64,000 bases of DNA from contig JANQJS010000003.1 of the NCBI GenBank assembly GCA_028281535.1, positions 62,001-126,000 on the forward strand, read 5' to 3'. Each line of letters begins with the position of its first letter. Within the stretch, counting starts at the first letter, position 1. The notes under the pieces were generated by a model. The model worked only from the letters and a program-made list of their open reading frames with translations, was not told where the DNA came from and did no database searches. This DNA is from Sedimentisphaerales bacterium. GTDB lineage: Bacteria; Planctomycetota; Phycisphaerae; Sedimentisphaerales; SM23-30. The position numbers were made by a program, and so were the translations under genes. Shown in pieces: positions 55,368-63,359 of this stretch.

Positions 55368-57038
55368 ATGCCCCCGAAGTTTGTTTTTGAGATGGATAGT
55401 GTGAGTAAGCGTTATGGCGAGAATGAGATATTGAAAGATATTTCGCTCTCATTTTTTTATGGAGCCAAGATTGGTGTCGTAGGTGAAAATGGGGCGGGTA
55501 AAAGTACGCTGCTCAAGATCATGGCTGGGATCGATAAAGACATTCAAGGCGAATGCAAATTGCAGTCCAAAATGTCGCTGAAATATGTGGCTCAGGAACC
55601 GGAATTGGATCTGGATAAAAGCGTTCGGGAAAACCTACAAACCGCCATCAAACCCACTTTGGATATGGTTGAGCGATTCAATGAAATCTCAATGAAGATG
55701 GGCGAAGAGATGTCCGACGATGAGATGGAAAAACTGCTCGCAGAAATGGGAACATTGCAGGATAAAATTGATGCCTGCGATGGCTGGGAAACCGATCGTA
55801 TGTTGGATATTGTTGCCGATGCAATGGTCTTGCCGCCAGATGATGTGCCTGTACAGCGATTATCGGGTGGAGAGCGTCGCCGCGTAGCATTGAGTATTGC
55901 ACTATTGGAAAAACCAGATCTACTTCTACTTGATGAACCGACCAACCACCTAGATGCCGAAACCGTTCAATGGCTCGAACAGGCACTGCGTGAATATCCA
56001 GGAACTGTTATTATTGTAACGCATGATCGTTATTTTCTCGATAACATTACCAAGTGGATTCTAGAACTGGAAAATGGCTACGGTTTGCCATTCGAAGGAA
56101 ATTATTCCAGTTGGCTAAAGCAAAAATCAGAAATGCTTCGCGTTGCGGAAAAACAAGAGTCGCAACGACAAAAAACCATGGCACGTGAATTAGAATGGAT
56201 CAATACTTCTGCTAAAGGTCGAAACCAAAAAAATCAGGCGCGTATCAATGCTTATGAAGCCATGGCCGGTGAATCAAAAGTGGATGCAAAAAGTGATGTG
56301 CTCATCCAGATTCCCAGTGGCCAGCGCTTAGGCGAAAAAGTCTTAAGCTTTAATAATGTTAAAAAAGGCTTTGGTGACATTGAACTGGTGGATGATTGCA
56401 GTTTTGAACTACCTCGCAATGGGATTGTTGGGATCATTGGTCCTAACGGTATCGGAAAAACGACCCTTTTTAAAATGATTACCGGAGACGAAAAGCCTGA
56501 TGCGGGAACGGTGGAAGTGGGGCCGACGGTGTTGATTGGGCATGTCGATCAGCATCGTGATGAACTGGATGGTAATAAAACCATATTTGAAGAAATCTCA
56601 GAGGGGGCAGATCAGCTTGATGTAGGAGGCACTCTGATTGCCGCAAGGGCTTATGTTGCACGGTTTAATTTCCGGGGTGCTCAACAGCAGAAAAAAGTCT
56701 CGCAATGCAGTGGCGGCGAACGTAACCGAATTCACATGGCAAAAATGCTTCGACGAGGCGGGAACCTACTACTGTTAGATGAACCAACAAATGATCTCGA
56801 CGTCAATACCATGCGAGTATTAGAACAAGCGATCATTGATTTTTCTGGATGTGCATTAGTCATTAGTCACGATCGATTCTTCCTCGACCGCATATGTACG
56901 CACCTACTCATATTTGAAGGCAACGGCCAAACCAAATGGTTTCAAGGTAACTTTGCTGCCTATGAAGACGAAGTCCTCAAAAAGAACCCGGACCATTTAA
57001 ATAGCCGTCGCGGCAAGTATAAACAATTTAAATTATAG
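55368..57038 (+). CDS. ettA: Energy-dependent translational throttle protein EttA (ABC-F)
   Basis: 556 residues, the same length as E. coli EttA. Two ABC domains: Walker A GENGAGKSTL and GPNGIGKTTL, signatures LSGGERRRVAL and CSGGERNRIHM, Walker B LLLLDEPTNHLD and LLLLDEPTNDLD. The linker contains the arm and P-site tRNA-interaction motif region (ELEWINTSAKGRNQKNQAR). EttA binds the ribosomal E site and gates the first elongation step by ATP/ADP ratio. Both catalytic Glu residues are present. Followed by a large hairpin. Confidence 0.95.
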   Translation: MPPKFVFEMDSVSKRYGENEILKDISLSFFYGAKIGVVGENGAGKSTLLKIMAGIDKDIQGECKLQSKMSLKYVAQEPELDLDKSVRENLQTAIKPTLDMVERFNEISMKMGEEMSDDEMEKLLAEMGTLQDKIDACDGWETDRMLDIVADAMVLPPDDVPVQRLSGGERRRVALSIALLEKPDLLLLDEPTNHLDAETVQWLEQALREYPGTVIIVTHDRYFLDNITKWILELENGYGLPFEGNYSSWLKQKSEMLRVAEKQESQRQKTMARELEWINTSAKGRNQKNQARINAYEAMAGESKVDAKSDVLIQIPSGQRLGEKVLSFNNVKKGFGDIELVDDCSFELPRNGIVGIIGPNGIGKTTLFKMITGDEKPDAGTVEVGPTVLIGHVDQHRDELDGNKTIFEEISEGADQLDVGGTLIAARAYVARFNFRGAQQQKKVSQCSGGERNRIHMAKMLRRGGNLLLLDEPTNDLDVNTMRVLEQAIIDFSGCALVISHDRFFLDRICTHLLIFEGNGQTKWFQGNFAAYEDEVLKKNPDHLNSRRGKYKQFKL

Positions 57039-57040
57039 AT

Positions 57041-57099
57041 GTAGGTCAGGTCATGCCTGACAATTTTACGTAAAACCCGTCAGGCATGGCCTGACCTAC
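57041..57099. repeat. Long 21-bp-stem hairpin, REP-like, also likely terminator of ettA
   Basis: GTAGGTCAGGTCATGCCTGAC and GTCAGGCATGGCCTGACCTAC flank a 17-base loop; only one position is G-U. There is no T-run. The 3' arm ends 3-4 bases before the next ATG. The opening ATAGATGTAGG is shared with the hairpin at 42774. Confidence 0.7.
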
Positions 57100-57101
57100 C
57101 A

Positions 57102-57527
57102 ATGATGAATAAAATATCCTATCATTTTGGTCAGTTTGAAGATTTAGAATGGCTATTTGAACATGATTGTCATGTCGATCATGATTGGATTCAACGTTGC
57201 ATTAAACACGATGAATATATCATTGCATTATGCGATGAAAGTAAAATTGGTTTTTTACGATATAGTTACTTTTGGGGTAAAATACCCTATATGGAAATGA
57301 TATGGGTGGAAGAAAAATTTAGAGGGAAAGGAATAGGTCGTGACTTGTTTAAATTTTGGGAACATCAAATGCAAGCTAAGGGGATTAAGCAGCTCATGAC
57401 TTCGGCAGTCTCGGATGAGTTGAAACCGCAACTTTGGCATGAGAAACAAGGTTTTAAAAAATGTGGTGAGGTTGCGTTTGGGGCCTTTCAGTCATCTTCA
57501 GAACAATTTTTCATCAAAACTATTTAA
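57102..57527 (+). CDS. GNAT-family N-acetyltransferase
   Basis: 141 residues. The acetyl-CoA motif is VEEKFRGKGIGRDLFKFWE, followed by a GNAT-like end (QLWHEKQGFKKCGE). Substrate unknown. Its start lies directly against the preceding hairpin, which could hide the RBS; none is clear. The alternative start ATG is at 57105. Confidence 0.85.
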   Translation: MMNKISYHFGQFEDLEWLFEHDCHVDHDWIQRCIKHDEYIIALCDESKIGFLRYSYFWGKIPYMEMIWVEEKFRGKGIGRDLFKFWEHQMQAKGIKQLMTSAVSDELKPQLWHEKQGFKKCGEVAFGAFQSSSEQFFIKTI

Positions 57528-57554
57528 TTCTGGTGAGAATTTTAATACCCTTAA

Positions 57555-58010
57555 TTAAGAATATTTCATATGGTAAGTATTAAGCAGATTCAGGAGTTCT
57601 GTTGTTTTGACATTATATAAGTTGGCTAATAAAGATTCTGCCCCGGCGATGAGTCTTGCTATTTTTTTACCTTTGATCTTATAGTGTGAAGAATAATTAT
57701 ATCCAATCGATTCTTTAAGGTTAATTTTGATGATGAAAAAATGGTCGACATCTTTCCATGCGGTAAAATGCTTTCGATATAAATAACTCGTCATAAACCC
57801 TTTTTCATTAATGAGTAGATAGCTACTGCCAAGTCTTAATTCTACTATCGCCATGATAATACCCAAGCCAAAAAGGGTTGCACCTAGGTATCCCATGATT
57901 ACCTTCTCAGGATCTTTAGTCAGCCAAAGATTTCCTGAAAAAAAGAGGGTGCTTCCAAGTAGCATAATAACAGCTTTTGTTTTACTTCGATTTAATTTGA
58001 TTATATCCAT
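57555..58010 (-). CDS. Small two-helix membrane protein, STM3941-like
   Basis: 151 residues with two membrane segments (about 13-30 and 38-57) near the N-terminus, then a beta-rich cytoplasmic part (YLLINEKGFMTSYLY ... WKDVDHFFIIKI). The layout (two helices, then ...GFxx...W.DVxxF) resembles the STM3941 family of uncharacterised proteins. No clear neighbours in function; it converges on the acetyltransferase gene. Confidence 0.6.
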   Translation of the reverse strand: MDIIKLNRSKTKAVIMLLGSTLFFSGNLWLTKDPEKVIMGYLGATLFGLGIIMAIVELRLGSSYLLINEKGFMTSYLYRKHFTAWKDVDHFFIIKINLKESIGYNYSSHYKIKGKKIARLIAGAESLLANLYNVKTTELLNLLNTYHMKYS

Positions 58011-58114
58011 GGATAAAATCTATAAAGAATTAGTAGTTTATAAGATTAATATATTCTTTTTATTTCTATACAAAGGAGCGTGTCAACCTTTAAACTTGGT
58101 GTTTCTTTGATTAT

Positions 58115-58588
58115 CTACCTGATACACCATTCAAATTGACAGACGGTTCGTCCTTCAATATTACTCGGAATTTCTCCAAGGTAGGTTAATCCTGATTTTA
58201 TATAAAATTCTTTTGCATTCGGATCGGATAGTAATTGAATTTTATTTATTTTATTGCTTAGGCAATCGTCATGCGCATGTTTTAATAATTGTGAACCGAT
58301 TCCCTTACGAATATATTCGGGAGAAATAAACATGTGTTCAAGCCAATATCCTCTAGGGTAATCAGTCTCCTTTTGAACATGAATGATAGAGTAATAACCA
58401 ACAAATAATTCGTTAATATGAGCGACAAACACAGTATTATTATCAATATATTCGTTAGTGATGGTTAATTCATCTCTCCATATTTCCATATAAGCATCAG
58501 GATAACCCCAATATCTTTTCGAAGAAAATGTTAATTCCGTCAGAGTCTGTGCATCATTAGGATGAGCTGCTTTTATAGTGATATTCAT
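58115..58588 (-). CDS. GNAT-family N-acetyltransferase
   Basis: 157 residues. Starts NITIKAAHPNDAQTLTEL; the acetyl-CoA site is MFISPEYIRKGIGSQLLKHA, and the end (NAKEFYIKSGLTYLGEIPS) is a GNAT beta-6/7 unit. Its ATG overlaps the stop of the metal permease gene by one base, so it is probably the last gene of the metal-transport operon, although acetylation has no evident link to metal uptake. Confidence 0.88.
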   Translation of the reverse strand: MNITIKAAHPNDAQTLTELTFSSKRYWGYPDAYMEIWRDELTITNEYIDNNTVFVAHINELFVGYYSIIHVQKETDYPRGYWLEHMFISPEYIRKGIGSQLLKHAHDDCLSNKINKIQLLSDPNAKEFYIKSGLTYLGEIPSNIEGRTVCQFEWCIR

Positions 58589-60105
58589 TAATCAATCGTT
58601 TTGACAAGAATCGCATCAGCTTGTTTGTGATTGAGATAGATCTGTTCACCATCTTCTCGGATGACGACCCAAGTGGCGCCGTTGTCTTGACGTTCGCCGA
58701 GTGAAATCATTTCGCCGGGTGTGAGTTGGATATCGATTGTGTTATCTTTAATTCTTTGGATTTCAGCGTGGCGGCCAGTACGTAATAAACTGACGGGTGC
58801 AATTTCACCTTTGGGAGTATGGATGAAATCTTCGGGGATTTCTTCGCCATGAGGGTCCTTGGTTGGGTGACCTAATTTGTCATCAATGTAATCAACCGTC
58901 TCTTCATCATGAATATGTTCAAGTTGTTCGGCTTGGTCGTGGATTTTTTCCATCTCCATACCAACATGTTTCAGATAAGATTCCCATAATCGGTGTGAAC
59001 GCATCATACGTTTGGAATGAAGTTGCCCTTTGCCGGTTAAAGTAACTTGACTGTTTTGTTTATCAAGCAGGCCTTCAGAGATCATCGAGGTAATGGCTTT
59101 TTTGACTTTTCCAAGTTCAACTTTTATAGAGTTTGCAATATTTGAGATAGGGACATTTTCTCCGCCAAGTTTATGTACGCTTCGTAAAATATCTTCCAGC
59201 AATTGTTGAGGAACCAATCGTTTGCGACGTAGCCAATCTGCCATAAGCCCATAACGTGGTGCAAAGATAAGTACGGCGATAAATTGCAATGTACAAAAGA
59301 GCATGATCGATACGCCACCAGCAGCGTTGAGCCAGACAGATAAATAGAGTCCGCCAATGACACTGGTCACACCGCTAATTGCAGCGATGATCATCATGCG
59401 GTTTAATCGATCCGTTAATAAATACGCTGTAGCTGCCGGTGTAATCAAAAGACCTACTGACAAAATAACACCTACCATACTCACCGCACTGACGACGACA
59501 AATGACATACAAGTTGTTAGAATATAATCAAAGAGTAGTACTGGAATGCCAATCGAAGCGGCCATGATTGGGTCAAAGCTGGTAATCTGGAAGAATCGGA
59601 AAAAAAGAATGATTACTGTCAGAACGATAACTGCAACAATGACCGTCAACCACATATCGCTATCGCCAATGCCAAGGATGTCACCCATAATAAAATGCAT
59701 AATATCGATATGGACATGCTTTTGAAAAATGGAGAGAATGACGATTCCTAATGCAAAAATTCCACAATACATAATACCAATAACTGTGTCTTCTTTAAGC
59801 CGGGAGGCTTTAGAAACAAAGCCAATAAGCGCAACTGTAATGCCCGCGGCGATGATGGAACCGATGAGCATCGCAGGAGCGTTGGCTTCAATGCCAAACG
59901 CTAATTTCATGAAAAGATAGCCACAAACCACACCTGCGATCATGGCATGTGATAGAGCGTCACCCAAAAATGCCATGCGGCGTAAAATTACCAAACAGCC
60001 TACTACGCCACAAACGCATGCAACGATGCTCCCACCTATTAGTGCCTTCAGAAAATAGGTTTGCGTCAAATGGATACCAAATGTTTGATATAGCCAGTCT
60101 GTCAT
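58588..60105 (-). CDS. Metal ABC transporter permease fused to a DtxR-type repressor (YtgCR-like)
   Basis: 505 residues. Residues 1-290 are an ABC-3 permease (about 8-9 helices; GDALSHAMIAG, SFDPIMAASIGIP, VGVILSVGLLITPAATAYLL). Residues 300-360 form a winged helix (KLGGENVPISNIANSIKV, LTGKGQLHSKRM). Residues 366-420 form the DtxR dimerisation/metal domain with ligands aligned to DtxR as H371 (H79), E375 (E83), H389 (H98), E393 (C102), E396 (E105), H397 (H106). Residues 432-505 form an SH3/FeoA-like end. The Glu in place of Cys102 is Mn-regulator-like. Chlamydia YtgCR has this fusion, and its repressor half is released by cleavage; whether that occurs here is unknown. Confidence 0.9.
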   Translation of the reverse strand: MTDWLYQTFGIHLTQTYFLKALIGGSIVACVCGVVGCLVILRRMAFLGDALSHAMIAGVVCGYLFMKLAFGIEANAPAMLIGSIIAAGITVALIGFVSKASRLKEDTVIGIMYCGIFALGIVILSIFQKHVHIDIMHFIMGDILGIGDSDMWLTVIVAVIVLTVIILFFRFFQITSFDPIMAASIGIPVLLFDYILTTCMSFVVVSAVSMVGVILSVGLLITPAATAYLLTDRLNRMMIIAAISGVTSVIGGLYLSVWLNAAGGVSIMLFCTLQFIAVLIFAPRYGLMADWLRRKRLVPQQLLEDILRSVHKLGGENVPISNIANSIKVELGKVKKAITSMISEGLLDKQNSQVTLTGKGQLHSKRMMRSHRLWESYLKHVGMEMEKIHDQAEQLEHIHDEETVDYIDDKLGHPTKDPHGEEIPEDFIHTPKGEIAPVSLLRTGRHAEIQRIKDNTIDIQLTPGEMISLGERQDNGATWVVIREDGEQIYLNHKQADAILVKTID

Positions 60106-60108
60106 TAA

Positions 60109-60876
60109 TTAAATATGTCCATTTTGTTTTAGCGTTGCGAACACTTTGAGTTCACCCTCATAAACTTCGCTGAGTAAATCTTCTTTTAAAACGGCTGATG
60201 GATCGCCATAAGCAAAAAGACGCTGTTTAATCAGTAATAATTTATCAAAATACTCTGCCGCCGTAGCCAGGTCATGGTGAACTACGACAAGTGTTCTACC
60301 TGCCGCTTTTGCACTTTCAAGTACGTCGAGAATCGCATTTTCAGTCGCGGCATCTACGCCGGCAAAAGGTTCATCCAGCAACAACAGGTCCGCACCTTGC
60401 GCCAGAGCGCGTGCCATGAAGACGCGTTGTTGTTGTCCGCCGGAGAGTTGTCCGATTTGTCGTTTGCGAAAATCACTCATCCGAACCATGTCCAAACATT
60501 CTTTGACGATTCGTTTATCTTCCTTACTGGCAGATTTGTACCAGGGAATGTTGCCATAACGGCCCATAAGGGCTACTTCTTCAACCGTGATGGGATAATC
60601 CCAATCGACGCTGCCGCGTTGAGGTACGTAGGCTACCATGCCTTTCGCTTTTTCGATCGGTTGACCTAATATTTCAATCGATCCAAAATCCCGTTTAACA
60701 AATCCAAGCAGCGATTTGATAAAAGTAGATTTGCCAGAACCATTAGGGCCAATCACGCCAATCAGTTGCCCTTGTTCTACTTCGACAGAAACATCAAGCA
60801 GGGCAGGCCTAGGTCCGTAACTGACTGTTAGGTTCTTGACGGAAAAAGCAGCGACTTCTCTGGACTCAGTGATCAT
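60109..60876 (-). CDS. Metal ABC transporter ATP-binding protein
   Basis: About 255 residues. Walker A GPNGSGKSTFIK, Q-loop VPQRGSVDWDYP (typical of Mn/Zn-type ZnuC/MntB ATPases), signature LSGGQQQRV, Walker B DLLLLDEPFAGVD, H-loop VVHHDL. The start ATG at 60876 has AGAGG 6 bases upstream; it overlaps the end of the preceding small gene by 11 bases. Energises uptake through the fused permease, whose gene begins 3 bases later. Confidence 0.93.
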   Translation of the reverse strand: MITESREVAAFSVKNLTVSYGPRPALLDVSVEVEQGQLIGVIGPNGSGKSTFIKSLLGFVKRDFGSIEILGQPIEKAKGMVAYVPQRGSVDWDYPITVEEVALMGRYGNIPWYKSASKEDKRIVKECLDMVRMSDFRKRQIGQLSGGQQQRVFMARALAQGADLLLLDEPFAGVDAATENAILDVLESAKAAGRTLVVVHHDLATAAEYFDKLLLIKQRLFAYGDPSAVLKEDLLSEVYEGELKVFATLKQNGHI

Positions 60877-61378
60877 GGTCATCCTCTTTTGTAGCAGATT
60901 GATTTTCCAGATCAATTGAAAACGTACTGACGATCGACAAACCTGGTTGCGACCAGACTGTTTGTTCTTTCAATAAGGAGGATCCATTAAAAATACGACA
61001 CCGTACGGCATGGGCTTGATTAATAAGTGAAGCAGGGGGATTGGCTTCAATAAAGAATTCGTTCTGTCCCACTTTCAATTGTGAGACAGGTTTCACTTGT
61101 ATAACTGAGCCTGCTTGAACGCTTTTTTCTTCTCTTAGGATTTCGTCGCCATCGACTTTGACAAGCAAGGCCGTGGCACTGCTTGAATCATCTAGGGATA
61201 GCGCAAAAGGATCAGGTTGAGCATCAAAGGTGGTTGTCACATCCAACCAGAAATCACCTTGAGCGGCATCGCGTTTAATTTCTTGAATCGGCACTGTAGA
61301 CGGACGACTATTCATAAATAGTGTCATGCCGCCAATGAGAACGATCCAAATAATAATAATTGAAATAAAACGCATCAA
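60866..61378 (-). CDS. Membrane-anchored small protein with acidic/His tail, metal-transport operon
   Basis: 170 residues. One N-terminal membrane anchor (FISIIIIWIVLIGGMTLFM), then a ~140-residue beta-rich extracytoplasmic domain, and a DDHDH end that could bind metal. Not a family I recognise. Placed between the binding-protein and ATPase genes, and overlapping the latter, so it probably assists metal delivery or sensing. Confidence 0.8.
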   Translation of the reverse strand: MMRFISIIIIWIVLIGGMTLFMNSRPSTVPIQEIKRDAAQGDFWLDVTTTFDAQPDPFALSLDDSSSATALLVKVDGDEILREEKSVQAGSVIQVKPVSQLKVGQNEFFIEANPPASLINQAHAVRCRIFNGSSLLKEQTVWSQPGLSIVSTFSIDLENQSATKEDDHDH

Positions 61379-61400
61379 AGTCCTTTTGTCAGATCAGAGA

Positions 61401-62318
61401 TTACCTCATGGCCTGTGAAATAATTAGCACATTTTCTCGCATCATACCAATATATGATTCGCCAGCACTACCCTTCTCTCCCATGGAATCTGAATAGAGT
61501 TCACCACCAATTGCCACGCCGGCTTCTTTAGCAATCTGACGAATCATTTTTGGATTAACGCTGGTTTCTACAAAAATGGCCTTCACGCCAAATTCTTTAA
61601 TTGAGTTGACCACAAGCTTGCGGCGTTCTGGTGTCATGCCGGCACCGACTTCATTGCCAGTGGACCATCCCACAGGAGCGCGATTTTTGAAGCCATACTC
61701 TTTGCCAAAGTAATTAAAGGCATCATGGCTCGTTACCAGAATACGTTTTTCCAATGGAATGTCATTAAACTCTGCTTTAATCCAGGCATCTAATGTTCGT
61801 AGCTGCTGCAAATAGAGCTTTGCTCTGGAAGCATAAGCTAATTTGTGATCAGGGTCAATTGTTACTAGTGCTTTAGTAATATTATTAATATAAACTGAAA
61901 CATTCGTAGGTGAAAACCAGGCGTGGGGGTCATTGACCATATTGCCATCATAATCCATTTTTAATGGCTTGATGCCATCGGTGCAGGTGACCAGTGGTTT
62001 ACCGGCATCTTTGGCTAGAGTGCCCATCCAGTTTTTACCTTCAAGGTGTAATCCATTTTGCAAGCAGATATCTGCTTTTAGAACGGTTTCCACGTCGCCC
62101 GGTGTGGGGGTGTAAGTGTGTGGGTCGGCGCCCGGTGCGAGAATGCATTTGACAATGCATTGATCGCCAACGACTTGCCTGGCAAAGTCGGCGATTTGGG
62201 TTGTCGATGCTACCACTACCAATTTCTTCTCATCATGATGTTCTGCCCAGCATGGGGTCGCATTAGTAAGAATCAAAAAGCCAAAACATGCTAATATCAA
62301 TGAACGCAACATAAACAT
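61401..62318 (-). CDS. mntA: Mn/Fe-type metal ABC transporter substrate-binding protein (ZnuA/MntA family)
   Basis: 305 residues, cluster A-I binding protein. Signal peptide 1-25. Four likely ligands in the family order: His of GADPHTYTPTPGD, His of NDPHAWFSP, Glu of IFVETSVNP and Asp of ELYSDSMG. The His-His-Glu-Asp set fits Mn/Fe-binding PsaA/MntA rather than the His-rich-loop ZnuA. Start codon is ATG 62318, or 62312, which is better spaced from AAAGGA. An operator-like palindrome lies 31-44 bases upstream. Confidence 0.93.
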   Translation of the reverse strand: MFMLRSLILACFGFLILTNATPCWAEHHDEKKLVVVASTTQIADFARQVVGDQCIVKCILAPGADPHTYTPTPGDVETVLKADICLQNGLHLEGKNWMGTLAKDAGKPLVTCTDGIKPLKMDYDGNMVNDPHAWFSPTNVSVYINNITKALVTIDPDHKLAYASRAKLYLQQLRTLDAWIKAEFNDIPLEKRILVTSHDAFNYFGKEYGFKNRAPVGWSTGNEVGAGMTPERRKLVVNSIKEFGVKAIFVETSVNPKMIRQIAKEAGVAIGGELYSDSMGEKGSAGESYIGMMRENVLIISQAMR

Positions 62319-62348
62319 TATTCCTTTCTCAAATGTTAGATGTAAAAA

Positions 62349-62362
62349 TTAGCTGAAGCTAA
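62349..62362. promoter_or_regulatory. DtxR/MntR-type operator upstream of the transporter operon
   Basis: TTAGC-TGAA-GCTAA, perfect 5-base arms with a 4-base spacer. Same arms as the sites at 62949 and 62976, 31-44 bases before the mntA start. Confidence 0.75.
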
Positions 62363-62445
62363 CTCTTGGTATTGAAAATAATTTTCTATCACAAATATCT
62401 GAATACCTCAGATGGTTATTCCATTTTATTTGACTCATGAACTGA

Positions 62446-62931
62446 TTATCGAGCTGTGACATGTGGATTCACATCACCAACCCGAATACCTTTTTTTTCG
62501 ATGTTTAATGAATTCAATGTTTCATGTAATTCATAAAGCCATTTCTTGGACCCTGTATCTTTGGCATGTTTGACCAGAATTTCCAATCGAACCAGCACTT
62601 CATGGCTGAGGACATGCTCCATGCGGCAGACTTCCATTTCGGCATCTTCCGCTGGCATACCAAGAACTTGAGTGAGTAATTCATTCAAACAATTATCGCG
62701 TCGAATCACTGACTGAGCGGCTTCTTTACCTTGCTTAGTAATTTCAACGGTGCCATAGGATTCATGGGTTACCAAGCCTTCGTCGGCCAGTTTATTGATT
62801 GCACGTGTGACGCTGGGTAATTTGACTCCCGCAGTTTTTGCTATATCACGAATTCTGACCACACCTTCCTGCGATAGGTTGTAGATCGTTTCCAGATAAT
62901 TTTCCTGGCTAGCCGTTAATCGTTTGACCAT
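62446..62931 (-). CDS. DtxR/MntR-family metal-dependent transcriptional regulator
   Basis: 161 residues: winged helix (GVVRIRDIAKTAGVKLPSVTRAINKLADEGLV), then the dimerisation domain. In DtxR numbering the primary-site residues C102, E105 and H106 are present (VCRMEHVLS), but the ancillary-site residues H79, E83 and H98 are D, N and E, and Met10 is Asn. The binding chemistry therefore differs from both DtxR and B. subtilis MntR. No SH3 domain. It probably represses the transporter operon and itself through the palindromes upstream of each. AAGGA before the start. Confidence 0.9.
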   Translation of the reverse strand: MVKRLTASQENYLETIYNLSQEGVVRIRDIAKTAGVKLPSVTRAINKLADEGLVTHESYGTVEITKQGKEAAQSVIRRDNCLNELLTQVLGMPAEDAEMEVCRMEHVLSHEVLVRLEILVKHAKDTGSKKWLYELHETLNSLNIEKKGIRVGDVNPHVTAR

Positions 62932-62948
62932 AGTCTTAATTCCTTAAG

Positions 62949-62962
62949 TTAGCATTCGCTAA
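62949..62962. promoter_or_regulatory. DtxR/MntR-type operator, regulator gene, proximal site
   Basis: TTAGC-ATTC-GCTAA, perfect arms. It covers the expected start of transcription, 18-31 bases before the regulator ATG, so it supports autoregulation. Confidence 0.78.
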
Positions 62963-62972
62963 GTTTTGTGTA

Positions 62973-63000
62973 ATGATAGCCCAGGCTAACTTTTTGTCAA
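62973..63000 (-). promoter_or_regulatory. Sigma-70 promoter of the metal regulator gene, with distal operator
   Basis: On the minus strand TTGACA (63000-62995), 16 bases, TATCAT (62978-62973). A third palindrome, ATAGC-CCAG-GCTAA (62976-62989, one mismatch), overlaps the spacer and -10, 27 bases from the proximal site. Confidence 0.75.
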
Positions 63001-63114
63001 CATCTTTTTTTTGAAAAATCATTCTTACTGGATGGGTTGCAAGCAAGTTTTGTCTTTACAAAGAGTAGGAGGGTGTGTATAACTTTGCCTTATTGATAAA
63101 CTTAGGATTCGTTA

Positions 63115-63191
63115 GCGCCCGTAGCTCAATTGGATAGAGTAGCAGACTTCGAATCTGAAGGTTGGAGGTTCGAGTCCTCCCGGGCGCACCA
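63115..63191 (+). tRNA. tRNA-Arg (anticodon UCG)
   Basis: A 77-base cloverleaf with encoded CCA. Acceptor GCGCCCG/CGGGCGC, D arm GCTC/GAGT, anticodon loop CTTCGAA (anticodon TCG at 63149-63151), T arm GGAGG-TTCGAGT-CCTCC. The top anticodon-stem pair is G-A, a mismatch, but the rest is intact. Reads CGA codons. Confidence 0.95.
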
Positions 63192-63359
63192 TAAATACCA
63201 TGTGGGTTCACAAACATTTCAGAGTGATAATTTTGCAGGTTCCTTATCACATTTTATCCAATAACCATTTGCATTTTTTGGCAATTGCGCCAAAATATCG
63301 TCATTCATATTTGTAACGTAGGGTTGCAAACGTTCAAACATAAAAAAGGAAAAAGTCGC

